Source: Spisula solida (lineage: Eukaryota; Mollusca; Bivalvia; Venerida; Mactridae). Taken from it: DNA of 64,000 nt. The notes beneath the pieces were generated by a model, which made no database searches, was not told the DNA's origin, and saw nothing but the letters and a program-made list of their open reading frames with translations. The stretch is taken from NCBI GenBank assembly GCA_947247005.1, contig OX365955.1, positions 3,358,001 to 3,422,000 on the forward strand, in the 5' to 3' direction. The position numbers and the translations under genes are program-made. Every line of letters starts with the position of its first letter. Within the stretch, counting starts at the first letter, position 1. Shown here piece by piece: positions 1 through 12,400 of the stretch.

Positions 1-304
1 TTCCACTCCCATCGAAGTTACTTTAATTTTAAAAGTTTTTATTTTATCTTTTTACAAGACTTTTAGTACCTACGAGTATTTTTTATGTGTAACTTATATA
101 ATAACGTACATGAAGCAAGGTATGCAGTACGTAGATTAATTTTGGTGAAATGTTTTCATTCTTTATCAAGTCGTATTTCAATTATTTTATGTTTATATGC
201 AGTACAACACTCATATAATAGGTTGTTTTTAATATTTTCACTACATCACTTTGAAGTATCGATATATTAAAACAGCAGTATAATATAAGACTTTATAACA
301 TGGA

Positions 305-412
305 TACATGCAATAAAATAAGTTGACAAAAGTGGGGATCGAACCTACAGCTCAGAATAAAATAGTACCTTGCTGGAATTAAGGGTTTATCCACTACACT
401 ACCGCGCCTTCG
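305..412 (-). repeat. tRNA-like sequence (SINE head)
   Basis: On the minus strand the A box TAGTGTAGTGG and the B box GGTTCGATCCC both match the internal pol III promoter consensus, about 45 bases apart. No clear clover leaf was drawn, so a SINE-derived piece is more likely than a working tRNA. Confidence 0.5.
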
Positions 413-721
413 ATATATGGAATGAGATGAGATTTGCACACTTTTTGATATCGAACCAATATAAAGTTTACCTGACGAGCGAGTTTATGTTTATAACCGT
501 TATCATTTGACTTTGAACGCACTTTTTTATATATATAGTCCGTTTATTCAGGTCTGTCTCGTGTGTTCGTATACAAACATTGCAATGTCATATAAGTTCG
601 ATTTCAGGCATTGAGCCGTGACTGCACTTTTAAGGTTTCAACTATTAATCAATATAGGTTGGTATAGGTTTGGTCAGTCAGATAAGTAATACAATTAAGG
701 CCAAATGTTTCATGTGTCTGA

Positions 722-792
722 ATGGTCGTGACGGTAAAGCGCTTGGCACATTGTAAAATAGCTTTTGTCAGACCAGGTTCGAATCCCACCAA
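722..792 (+). repeat. tRNA-like sequence
   Basis: B box GGTTCGAATCCC is intact at 777-788; the A box region (gacggtaaagcgcttgg) is degenerate. Probably a SINE remnant. Confidence 0.4.
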
Positions 793-1087
793 AATGTGTT
801 TTATTTTATATTTTTTAAATGCACATAACTTTCAAAATTCGTGCACTACTAGTATATTTGACAAACCATATTTGTTATGCCTGCTAATCAACGTACACAA
901 ATGTATTCTGATATTTATATCGTCAGTAAGCTCGGAATACACAAACGATCGAAATAATTGAAAATGAAAACTACAATGTACATTTTTGTACATTGAATCG
1001 ACACATGTTCATGGATAAATTATATTTTAAAAAGTATTTAACTTATGCTCTCTTTAAGAACATAAAACCATGAATTTAAAAAGAAAT

Positions 1088-1165
1088 TAGCGAAATGGGG
1101 ATTCGAACCAACGAAATGTGGGTTAGAAATTCTTATCGTTGCCGACTGCACTAAACTGTTATTCC
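1088..1165 (-). repeat. tRNA-like sequence
   Basis: Minus strand: A-box-like TAGTGCAGTCGG and B box GGTTCGAATCCCC. Third such unit in 1.2 kb, in alternating orientation. Confidence 0.42.
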
Positions 1166-1555
1166 ATTACAAAAACAGATATCTGTAAGAACCATATCAA
1201 TAAATAATGACCTCCGAACGTAATAAAACATAGTCTACCCGCCAAAATGGACAAGTCGGAAAGGTCATGGCTCAGGGTTCAAAATTGAACTATAACATTG
1301 TATTTGTATAGGATAGAACATGAGTAGTAGTTGTATATGGGATTATAACTCCGAGTGAAACGAGTAAAACCTCAATAATGAAATTCCTTCTTTGGACTGT
1401 AAAACATTATCTCCATAATTGTGAGTGGTTGCATCTATCGAAGAGCAAACAGATGAAAATGGAATGAAAGTGGTTAATTCTGAGCCAATCTTATTAATGA
1501 GGTGGCCTTATATAGGTGAAATTTGACTGTGAATTTGAGTTTGAGTGTGCAAGCA

Positions 1556-2155
1556 ACAGATAACTGTATCATTAATAAAGAGTAAACAAAACAATTTTAT
1601 AATGTTTTATAAAATTTATAATATCTTGGAAAGGTGCATTTGTACTAAAGTGGTCAGATTTTCATGGTATCAAAAACATGAATTGGCTATCGATATCTTC
1701 ATAAAGCAATTACATTCATATCATACATCTTTAGAACGACATGTACTTCCATGCAAGACCCCATCGACATTGATTAACTAGTTAAAACGTTATACCATGG
1801 AATGTACAACACGGTGTCCAGTGAGTCACTGATGTGCATTCAATAGAAACGACAATGCTATACTAAAAAAGAAAAAAGAACGTGATTGCACGCCCTATGA
1901 GTTTATTTTCTAATTTATGGACGGATTCTTAAAATATTGATATTAAATTAAAAACGAAGCTCTATAGTTTTTGATTATATAAACTATTTGAAATAACACC
2001 AGTATTAATGAAATGTCAATTAAAAACAAACAGCACCTCAGTGACTGTGTGGTAAATTTCCTGTGTAATAAACCTTTCTAAGATATTATAAATTTTATAA
2101 AAAAATGTTGTTTTTTTGTTTACTCTTTATTGGTGATACAGTTACCTGTGGTGCA
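1556..2155. mobile_element. Foldback/TIR element, about 600 bp
   Basis: The left end (agataactgtatcattaat and onward for about 80 bp) returns as the reverse complement at 2075-2155 (ending gtgatacagttacctgtgg). Both arms share the gtaaacaaaa stretch and the text ataaaatttataatatctt. No coding capacity, so non-autonomous. A single arm occurs again at 63258-63300. Confidence 0.65.
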
Positions 2156-3744
2156 AGCCTGTGGAATAAAAATAGTGGTCTTAATTTTGAGGATAACACT
2201 ATGGAGGTGGTCTTAAGGTGAGGTATTCCATTTTCGATTCCAAGTTGTAATAGTGTGAAAGCCATTTACTTCAATCATAATACACCATTGGGACCCCTAA
2301 AAATTATTTTCATCATTAATTTGGTTTTAATTTCTAGGTTGAATAACATGGTTGAATACAAGTACTCTATGAAAATGAAACTAAAAATGGTGGTCTTATA
2401 AGGGAGAGGTGATCTCACGTAATTATTTAAGACACAATAGTACAATACAATCTCTGTAGAGCAATACATTTTGGGGGCTGCAAATATTGGTCATTGTTTA
2501 GAGGTTGTTGTCCTTCATAGTTTGCAAAAGTAAATAACAACAACTTAAAGGAAGTTTGAATGTGTTGTTATACAGATGTCATTGTACTACATAGGTCCAC
2601 TCGGGAGAGGTTGTACTGTAGTCAAAGATGCTACCACGTCCTTTACCCTCTACGGATAATGCCGTAACAATAGATATGATTTTGCAAGAAGCCAAACGCT
2701 GTCCACACGCTGGCTCTAGAATGATGTCTGAATGGTGTTAATGAAGGACAATGTATGGCCAGTCAGCACGTACCTTACTTGGACCAAACACTCTCCCCAT
2801 ACAAATCCTGTAAACTTGGCTAACTAGCTTTACCGAGGCAGGTTCCAAAACTTGTTTATTTACTAGTATGTACACATTCATTTATTTCTGTTCTTTTAGA
2901 AAATAATTTTATGTTGACTGTTAAATATTCTGTTTTTGTATCCAATATTTATAGACTAAACATGTACATAACATAAGTTCAACATTTCGTTTACCTAATA
3001 TATTAACATATTGATTATCATAAAACCGCAATTATAATACATAAACATGCGAGTTCCGTTACCAAGAAATATAATAAAATACTTCTAAATTATTCCATTA
3101 CTATTATGCTTATCTAAATATTAACTAAAAATCTATATAACATTATATTTGTTGATGTTATTTAACAGGAAATTCGTCCACAATAAAAAAGGGCGATTTA
3201 TTTTAAGCACGAATCGCGAATGACGTATGTTGGTTCGTGCTATCGTAGGCTGTGCCAATTCTGGGAGGTGTTTGGTAGTCAATATTTTCCCGAAAGTAAC
3301 TGCAAAATAATTACTTCTAATCTATTACAAAGACATTCACATAATTTATACAGTTCGTAAACAATAATTGTTCACCGGCAACATTTATGGTCTACTATCA
3401 ACACATACATCTGTCGTTGGCGTAATTCGTATTGATCCTTTATAAAAAGGGATTGGAGTTGTACATGTATTAATAGACATACGACATGTCCGAGATGTAT
3501 TAAGTGATACAAACTCCCGCGTAAAAGTGTAAGATAAAGCCCAAGGGAGCCCAATTTACACATTAGTCCTCAATCGTTACTACTCGGGTCTTTCCGTCAT
3601 AAATTCAGACGATGTTACGCCAGTAATGTACGAGGGGTACCGATTGATTAGTCTTATAGACTGGTACCAACAGTTACTGTCTCATTTTCCGACATCGTAT
3701 AAAATATTCTTATAGTTAGTTTATACTTATTTATTTAAGGTCGA

Positions 3745-3978
3745 TTGAGAAAAAAGTTTTTCCAACTTATATTAATCACACTCGACACCTCATTCCTGAT
3801 GTTATCCATCGCTACGAGGGTATGCGAGAAGAGAAGCCAGTTTCCCTTTTATGCCGAGCGTTTAGCAAGGGACTTTTTTGTACCATTTTTATTTAGTCTT
3901 TGGTATGACGCGGCCAGGGATCGAACCCTAGACCTCCCGCACTCAAAGCGAACGCTCAACCACTAGGCTATCGTCTTA
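3745..3978 (-). mobile_element. tRNA-derived SINE, minus strand
   Basis: The head at 3895-3975 has A box TAGCCTAGTGG and B box GGTTCGATCCC. The body runs left to the text ctcgacacctcattcctgat. Related body text recurs at 51622-51800, 56690-56715 and, inverted, 11220-11240. A 73-codon reading frame across it is a by-product. Confidence 0.65.
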
Positions 3979-5280
3979 TAGTTAGACAGTGGAACCAGTC
4001 TGCATTGGTTTAACTAGTTGAACTCCTCTTACTTTATCGCTGTTTCTCATGGAACTATCCCTGGTTTAATATGTGAAATAATTCACTTCTGTGTTACATA
4101 AAATGTTAGGGGTGCTATGACAAGTACGATGGTTTCATCCCCCCAAACCCGCTCCAACATAATCTTGGCAAACGTATTATTTAATCGGATAAGTATAGAT
4201 GCAAAATTTCTGTCTAATTACTACGATGCACAACGGGCAAACCGGTATAAAGGCAGAGTAATCCGCATGATGGGACCAGTGAAGTTTTAGAGAATAGTGA
4301 GGGGAGATAATGTGCAACGAAACATAACATGGCGAATTGCTGAAAATTCAATTCACTATTTCAACTTCACGATTTATACTTTACGATTTTATCGTCACAG
4401 ATTATGACCATCAAGTTTTAACGAAATCGTGGATTCATGAAGTTGAAATCTCCATTAGCATCCATGTCTTAAGCCTATGTCCCACTGAGGAATTCCCCAT
4501 CGGCAATGTTCTCCCGATTTCTTCCGATACCCTTTCCGCTACCATAGCGTACTAATGCAGACTGGCCGGGATGGCCAAATGCCCTTTAAAGAGGGCTTTG
4601 AACGTAGGTTTTCCAAAATTGAACCTACTGGTCATACTCTACATTGCGGTACGAATCCCTGTGGCCAACATTTTTTTTATTTTTCATTAGAAGAAATATA
4701 AGGCTCGACAAAGGGGTCGGGATAAATGCATTAAAGGGGCCAAAAATTAGGCCTACCAAGCTAAAAAAAAGTTTTTAGTCGAAATGGTGACAATTTTTCC
4801 TACTTGCACTTTCAAGCAGATGTGTAGCATCCGGATGTATCGAGTTTTTATCAGTGCTGAAAGTCAATAATGTCTCAGGGACGGAGTATAGGGTCCATAT
4901 GAATTTCTCCTAGCCCCCCCCCCCAAATCGTGGTAGCGGAAAGGATATCACCCGATTCATCACAATTCCTTCCGATATCACAAACTGTTTCATGGCTTTC
5001 CCGAAGCTTCTCCTAGACCACGAGGAACCTGTTCCCGATGTCCGGAATGCTCATTAATTTCAATCGGGAGTACTTCGCCGAGGCAAAAAATAATTTGGAA
5101 CCTAGGCTTTCATGATAGTATTATACACGTTTTACGGGCTAATTATGATGCCTAGAAATCAGTTCAAATAAAGCAATGTAATAACTGTAGTAATCGTTTT
5201 ATCTACACTTCAGAATTTTAAATAAGCTTGTGACCTGGTTGGTTATCCCCCCCGTATCGATAGATCGGGAGGCATATAGT

Positions 5281-5345
5281 CATTCAACTGTCCGTCCGTC
5301 CGTTCGTTCGTTTGTCTGTCCGTCCGTTCGTAGTTCGTTCGTTCG
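5281..5345 (+). repeat. CCGT/CGTT simple repeat
   Basis: Runs of gtccgtccgttcgttcgt. Similar runs occur at 19353-19380 and 55384-55440, the first also close to copies of the gcgtttattaaacgcagtct family. Confidence 0.6.
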
Positions 5346-5356
5346 CTCGTCTGTTA

Positions 5357-5665
5357 TTAATATGGATTGCTACAAAGCTTTCATACTTGCATGGATGTTG
5401 TATATGAACACTCCTGTATCACCTGATCCCATTTTGACCTTCACATTGACCTAATTCTGGACTTAGACTTATTGAAGGGCCAACTTCTTGGTTAACCTAA
5501 ATTGACCGATTCGTCTATTATTAATATGGATTGCTACAAAGCATTCATACTTGCATGGCTGTTGTATTTGAACACCCTCCACACACCTATATCACCTAAC
5601 CTCATTTTGACTTTCACATTGACCTAATTTTGGACTTAGATTAGCGTCCAATTCTTGGTTAACCG
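5357..5665 (+). repeat. Tandem duplication, about 155-bp unit
   Basis: The block beginning attaatatggattgctacaa at 5357 recurs at 5521 with a few changes (tggatgttgtatatgaacac versus tggctgttgtatttgaacac). Confidence 0.7.
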
Positions 5666-5696
5666 TGGCCAAATTGACCGTTTCGTCTTACATCAT

Positions 5697-5875
5697 GTCC
5701 ATCGAGGCGTTGCCTTCAAACTTGGAAAATTGTTTACCATCATAAGCCCCTTACATTATCAAAGCCATGTAACACCATCCAACATTTTAACATAATTCTG
5801 GCCCCTGATTGACTTAGGTTTTTTATACTCAAGGCTTCCACGGGGGGCATACGCGTTTATTAAACGCAGTCTTGT
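5697..5875 (+). repeat. Dispersed repeat, copy 1
   Basis: About 180 bp, from tccatcgaggcgttgccttc to gcgtttattaaacgcagtct. A second copy lies at 19018-19198 inside a RASEF intron. Both follow or precede CGTT-type simple repeats. Family unknown. Confidence 0.65.
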
Positions 5876-5946
5876 TTAATTTCTAAAAGGCGTCATTTGA
5901 TGTTAATATCGATGCTTATTTTGTATAGTATTGACATTATATGTAC

Positions 5947-6124
5947 AGGTTGTCTCAGAATATGTGTTGTCTTTAGAACCGAATGTAATTAGAAAATGCT
6001 TTATCTCGTATGATTTTTCATAAATTACATCAATGAAAAGCTTACATTTGAAACTTTCAACAATCCAAATAGGATTTTCTCGTGACAATCGGTTGTAATG
6101 GAAACACAAGTTATGGGACACCCC
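5947..6124. mobile_element. Small TIR element (GTGTCCCATAA type), copy 1
   Basis: The right end is aagttatgggacacccct; the left end aggttgtctcagaatatg is a diverged reverse complement. A cleaner copy is at 25731-25870. Confidence 0.6.
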
Positions 6125-6151
6125 TGTATCTTGGCATAATGTAAGATCAGT

Positions 6152-6331
6152 TACTGTAAAGTCAATGTCTGTCGTTGTGGTAAAATTTTCGTTGAATTTG
6201 ATGGTTGAATTCTACCACGAAATCTAATCCCTACTATTGATCGACTTCCCAATTACAGAACAAGGTTTTATCGCATTTTTTACAAAAACCCACGAAATTA
6301 AATACCCACGAAAATATGTGATTTTACAGTA
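6152..6331. mobile_element. TACTGTAAAATCA-ended element, copy 1
   Basis: Ends tactgtaaagtca and tgattttacagta; internal inverted text around ccacgaaat. 180 bp. It ends 18 bp before the RASEF exon at 6350. Confidence 0.7.
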
Positions 6332-6349
6332 TTTGATGTATATTTACAG

Positions 6350-6499
6350 CCAGGAACAAGTATGTGAACTCTACCAACAGCTTCATCATGCCGGAAATCC
6401 GGAAATACTCGAAACATTTGAATCGGTTGTCCTCGGTGTTCTGAAAGATCTGCGACAACAACAACTCGAGAATGACAGAATTGAGAAATCTTTCCGACG
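6350..6499 (+). CDS. RASEF: RASEF coiled-coil exon (first one visible)
   Basis: The acceptor is tatttacag at 6341-6349 and the donor gtaagt starts at 6500. The exon begins with the third base of a split codon and ends in phase 2. It reads [20 protein letters not shown], then continues to DRIEKSFRR, corresponding to the region just after the EF-hands in vertebrate RASEF (EQVSTLYQ there). A preceding coding exon must exist, because the reading frame enters in mid-codon. Confidence 0.85.
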
Positions 6500-9400
6500 G
6501 TAAGTGGAAATGTGCAGTTGCCAGTTTATGATCATATTCACACAATATACAATTTTCTCCACAAAAAAGTCAACAATCTATTGTTCGTTGACTACCTTTG
6601 ATTTTCTACGAGGGTCGTTCAATAAATTCGTAGACTGTGTTTATCATTTTAATAACCAACATCATAGAGAAATACAAACTACATCACATTAATCTACAGC
6701 CTTTCAGACACAAGTGCAGAAAATATTGCACGGAACAAAGTATTTTACAAGAAAATATTGTTAAAAATCACGCCCTAACCCCCACTACCATACAGCGCTA
6801 TTTATATTCTGACGTCAGCGACGTTATTGGCGTTTTGCTGTTTCTCAAACGGTCCGGAATGAAAGTATGTCATTCATACGGAAATAAACAAAAATATTTA
6901 AATTGTATACTATAATATTAATATATATACCACAATATCGTATACGCTTACTTTATTTTATTTATCACTATACCAATATATAGAGGATATTTGTTGATTT
7001 TGGTGTAAGATCGAATTTTATTTCACCGAGTGATCACAGAAAATCAATAGTTTCACGAGTGGCGTAGCCACGAGTGTAAAATAATTTTTCTGTGATCACG
7101 AGTGAAATAAAATTGATCTTACACCAACAATTAACAAGTTTCCTGTTTATTACATGCCTCAATTTCTATTAAAATGTCCGGTAATTGGCTTAATTGGAAA
7201 AAATCACGTAGAAATTGGAGGGTCACGACGTGAGAATTATGACGTCATGATGACGTCACGCATATTTTAAAGCCCGTCGCCTTTGATGTTACGTTTCTTT
7301 TTCTGAATGATACTGGAACCAGCTTCAAAACAGTGAAAATAACAAAGTGGTAATTTCACTGTTATTTTCACTATTATTTTCACTGAAAAACTCCCCTGCT
7401 ACAGTCGAACGCCTGTCTATGTAACGATCACATTTTGAGGCATTCTTTTGGAAACTCGCAAGTGATTCGTGCGACGGTCGTACTATTCCCTGTAACAACG
7501 TATAATATATTGCAGAATATGTAAATGAATGTGAATATTTAATACAATTGCGGTTAACAACCGTTTACATGCATTTTTCTTCTTTTACCACGTACTTATA
7601 ATTTTATTTGACATTTGAAGGAATGAGCACGGCTAATACGTACACATAGGGTCTCGTACTAGTATTTTGTGGTGCCAGACACATAAACAAGCTTGCACAT
7701 TTGTTCACATATATAGGATATAATTCACATTTTACAAATGTGTATGTACAATAAAAAAAGGCCGGATGTTTGAGTAAGACGACAATTTATATTACGGATT
7801 TTATGAGTTGCAGACGACATTGTGTATTACGGAATTTATAAGTTGCCGACGACAATTTAAATTACGGATTTTATGAGTTGCAGACATCATTTTGTATTAC
7901 GGATTTTATGAGTGCACATGTTGCAGACGACATTTTATTTTACTTATTTGTGTGAAATTGAGACAACATTTTATTCAACGGATTTTATGAGTGCATGTGT
8001 AGGCTATCAAACGACAGTTGATATTAAGGGTTTTATGAGTGTAGATTTTGCAGACGACATTTTATATTCCAGAGAGAAGGATCAACATGAACGCCACATG
8101 CGACAAATGGAGGAGGAAATGGAACTACAGGTCCAGAGGGTCGAGGATCGAGTAAGACGCATGGTACGGGGTCATTATTTATCGTCTTCTAAACATCTAT
8201 ATACTACTGTTATATGCAAAGAACTCAATTAATCTGCAGAAAAAAGTCCACCATTGTCGAAATCGTATTATTTAATTTTGTATTTTGATGAGCTTAATAA
8301 AATGATGCACCAAACTAAAGCCACGGAACGGCGTCCCTTCAATCGATTGTTCATTTGACACTAGATTAACAATTTTCCATAAGATCCTCAACAAGAAACA
8401 AATGAGCTAGACAAAATAATCATACAATAAAAATAATGATATTCGATATTGTGGCCCGTATGATGTTCCAATTTGAAATTTCCTTAAAAAGAGTTTGAGA
8501 GATACGGTAGAACTTCGATGCCTCAAACAGTACTTGCCTCGAACACCCTAGATGCCTCGAACTGGTTCTTCGGTCCCGACAAACTCCCTTCTTGATTCAT
8601 ATGGTAAAACAGTAGATGACTCGAACAGTATCTCGGTCGAACACTCGAACTGATTGGACGATCCCTTGCTATGATTTACCCGTTTTACAAAAACTAATTA
8701 CAAAGACGAATGTTGCTTATTTCAGGAAGAAGAAAAGAAGGAGACGGAAAAAGCTGAGATGAGAGAACAAGTTCAGGAAGAGATAACTACATTACAGAAC
8801 CATCTTAAACGTTTACAGCAGGTAACCAAATACATTACATAACCATTTCAAACGTTTACAGCAAGTAACCAAATACATTACAGAACAATCTCAAACGTTT
8901 ACAACAGGTAACCAAATACATTATAGAACCATCTTTAACGTTTACAACAGGTAACCAAATACATTACAGAAGCATCTTAAACGTTTACAACAGGTAACCA
9001 AATACATTACAGAACCATCTTAAACGTTTACAACAGGTAACCAAATACATTACAGAAGCATCTTAAACGTTTACAACAGGTAACCAAATACATTACAGAA
9101 CCATCTTAAACGTTTACAACAGATAACCAACTACATTACAGAACCATCTTAAACGTTTACAACAGGTAACCAAATACATTACAGAACAATCTCAAACGTT
9201 GACAACAGGTAACCAAATACATAACATAACAATCTTAAACCTTTACAACAGATAACCAAATACATTACAGAACAATCTTAAACGTTTACAACAGGTAGCT
9301 AAATACATTACAGAACCATCTTAAACGTTTACAACAGGTAACCAAATACATTACAGAACAATCTCATACGTTGACAACAGGTAACCAAATACATAACAGA

Positions 9401-12400
9401 ACAATCTTAAACGTTTACAACAGGTAACCAAATACATTACAGAACCATCTTAAACGTTTACAACAGGTAACCAAATACATTACAGAACAATCTCAAACGT
9501 TGACAACAGGTAACCAAATACATTACTGGTACATCATCATTTTTAAAAGAAAATAAGCGTCATTTAAGGTTGTCTGATGCCTCGTGGCATAGTTTTGTCC
9601 GCTTGTTTAACCCGTAATTAATGAGAACTCATACATGTTGTAAAACGTTTGAGATTTGTTCTGCTATAATGTATTTGGTTATCTGTTGTAAACGTTTGAG
9701 ATGGTTCAGTAAGCTACATAGGTTTTAACCAACATTTGAGCGGAAAAGTAAACGCGACATCTTAATTAACGACGTTGGTATTTTTATTACTAAATATCAT
9801 GACATCATGTAGTGATCAAAGCATGGATTGGCTAACGCCCTGTCACGTCTCACATTGGCGGTGCTGAACGCAATTTCCAGCACGTGTTTACGGTACTACT
9901 GGACCGCCAGTTACAAGAATACAACACATGTTCTATGTTTTATAATCAGTACAACTACGTTGATAGTCTACGTACAGGTTACAGTTAATGAAGCGTTTTT
10001 CAAGGCGATCGTGTTTCCCCCCATTTTATTGCAATTTTTATAGTAAAGGGGGATCGTTATGAAGTCACATGGCAAAAGTAGTCCCACGATCAACGTTTGT
10101 GTTTTACACTTTTGCACATTACACAACACACCATTAACATAATAAAAATGTACGTATTGGTCATTGATGTTGTTGTTTGGTTATGGTCTTTAAAACACAT
10201 CACTTATATTTCACAGGACGGGACGGAGGACAGGAACAAGGAAATAGAAGATCAGCTGTTACAGTTGAAGGGTAAAGTAGAGGAAATGACGTACGCTAAC
10301 AGACAGCTAACAAGTGAACTTACAGACGCACACACAAACTTAGCTTTGATGAAAAGTGATCTTGTATCGGCTAAACAATTGCTGCATGAGAAAATACATG
10401 AAATCGAAGTGTAAGTTGGTTTGTATATCCACAGGAACTTACATAATTTAAAAAAAAATGGAAAAAATCACTACTGTAGAGCCTGTAGAATCTATATTTT
10501 AATACAGGCAGTAGTGATAAGTTTTCTTTTATTTTTAATTATGCAAGTTCCCATGGTGTATCATATCGTGCAATAAGATAACAGTAAAGTCAGACAGGGA
10601 AGGAAGCACTCAACTTATCAGCCAAACACAGAAAGGTTAAAAAATATGCAAGGCACAATGCCAACTGCAAGTCTATATTGCCACGGGCCAAAAAAAGTGA
10701 GCGAATTTTGACTTTGAGACATTTGGCGTGTGGAAATATTTGCGATTTTAAAAATAAATCTTAGTAGAGAATTTTTGTTGACAGGATTTTGGTCTATGCT
10801 CGCAAGTGTTCTTTAACACTTGTCGGCTTTGTATCATGTTACAATTTAGGTATAATAATAATACAACTTTATTTAACGATGAAACACCCATTAAGCCAAG
10901 GGCTTATCTCCATTTGGGTCATCTAGCATCGTGTTCATTGGTCAAGATAAATTTATATCATGAAATTTCATTTCATCAATGCCCATAGTGTTATCCTTTA
11001 TACTGCAAACATAGGCCTAAACCCTAACTGGCATTTGGAAAACTAATTTGTGCGGTTGACGATGTTTTTGTTAATATGAAGATTTCATGTTGTGATTTCA
11101 GAGATAAGGAAGCCGCCAGCGAATATCAACGGGAACAGGAAAATCTTACACGACAACTCCACTTGTTACAGTAAGTAATGTTTGTTTCCTCATACATTTG
11201 TGGTGATAGATAACATCAGAAATGAGGTGTCGAGGGCGAGAATGGTCAATTATAAGTTGCAAAAACGTCTTTCATAGTCCACCTAGAATTAACTATAAAA
11301 ATGTAGTATTAAGAAAACAAAGTTTGATCTAAGTTAGGTCATTTTAAAATACATTTTAGATTATCCACTAAAATCAATACACGGATGGAGTATTCCATTT
11401 TTGATTCCAAAAATGTGTTTCATGATTATTTTGAAACATTGTAACAAACTTCCATTAATTCTGTTTGAAGGAAATAAAATGGCCTTAGCCTGATTTTGTT
11501 TTTGTACCAGGTATATTGTGCAATCTATGTGAATACCATCTGCAAACAACCAACAATTTCATCTCCCGTCAGACAATTTTCAATGATTTTATATCTGTTC
11601 GGAGAACCACTTGTCAACAAAGTCCATTTCTACTGTTTGCGGATCGTCTCTACAGACATGTTTCTCTGTACCGTTGGAAAATACTATAAGATTCCGATAC
11701 TGTATGTATCGGTAACCCTCTCGTACTTGATACACTTGCTTATAAGACGGACAGTGCATTTTGTGAAGTTAGTTTAGATTTTCAATGAGTTTACGTATAA
11801 TCTGTTTAGAGAGGGAGCGGTGGCCTAGAGGTAGGGCGCGCGCTTCGGGATCAAGCGGTCCCGGGTTCAAACCCCGTCTGGACCACTGCTTTATTTCTCT
11901 GAGCACAAATAACTCACATGCTCCACTCGACCAAGGTGTGAATTGGTACCTGTGAGGGCTGTGTCTGAACATGTTCGATAGTCCTGGGCGCCGAAGATCG
12001 ATGTTGGCTGCACACCCACCAGGAGAGAAATAGTCTCCCCAGACTCGAACGCAGGTTTCCATAGGTAGCCCAATGACCAGGGGAAGTTTACATGTCAAAG
12101 GGTGGCTGAACGGCTGAACTGCTGAAAGCAGCCCTAGAAAATTGGTAACTTACTTTTTTAGAGAAATGCTATAATATTCCGATATTGTATGTACTCGCCT
12201 TCAATACGCATTGCTGTATAAGACGCACCGAGCAATATACCGGCAAACGGTGATGTTAAGATACTCGTATGCGTCAGATCGTTTTATAATCGGGTAGACA
12301 AATGTATATGATAAAGTTCTAAACTAGTATAATTAACCAAGTAAATAATTGCATGTTACTTTTGTATATCAGTGATGCCAACAAACGTCTACATGATACA

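Larger units (their letters stand above)
1..6349. other. No exon recognised; presumed RASEF 5' intron or upstream DNA
   Basis: The RASEF frame enters 6350 in mid-codon, so at least part of this is intron. I looked for EF-hand-like coding text on the plus strand and found none. The visible content is tRNA-like sequences (305-412, 722-792, 1088-1165, 3895-3975), a foldback element (1556-2155), simple CGTT/CCGT repeats (5281-5345), a duplicated 160-bp unit (5357-5665) and two small TIR elements (5947-6331). 2160-3740 and 3980-5220 show nothing I can name. Confidence 0.6.

Noticed and set aside
2560..2850. Possible coding fragment (VVKDATTSFTLYG) considered as an upstream RASEF exon
   Set aside because: Stops follow quickly, no EF-hand residues, and no splice-site pair in a compatible phase.
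8822..9520. Treating all array copies as real RASEF microexons
   Set aside because: Acceptor-like sites lack a polypyrimidine tract and some copies carry stops; without RNA evidence only the first junction is annotated.
11816..11885. Candidate functional tRNA gene
   Set aside because: A and B boxes are good, but it continues into a SINE body, has a relative at 48029, and I could not fold a complete clover leaf.
11769..12098. 109-codon minus-strand frame ending in [19 protein letters not shown] text
   Set aside because: Antisense reading of a tRNA-derived SINE head; such frames recur wherever the SINE does.
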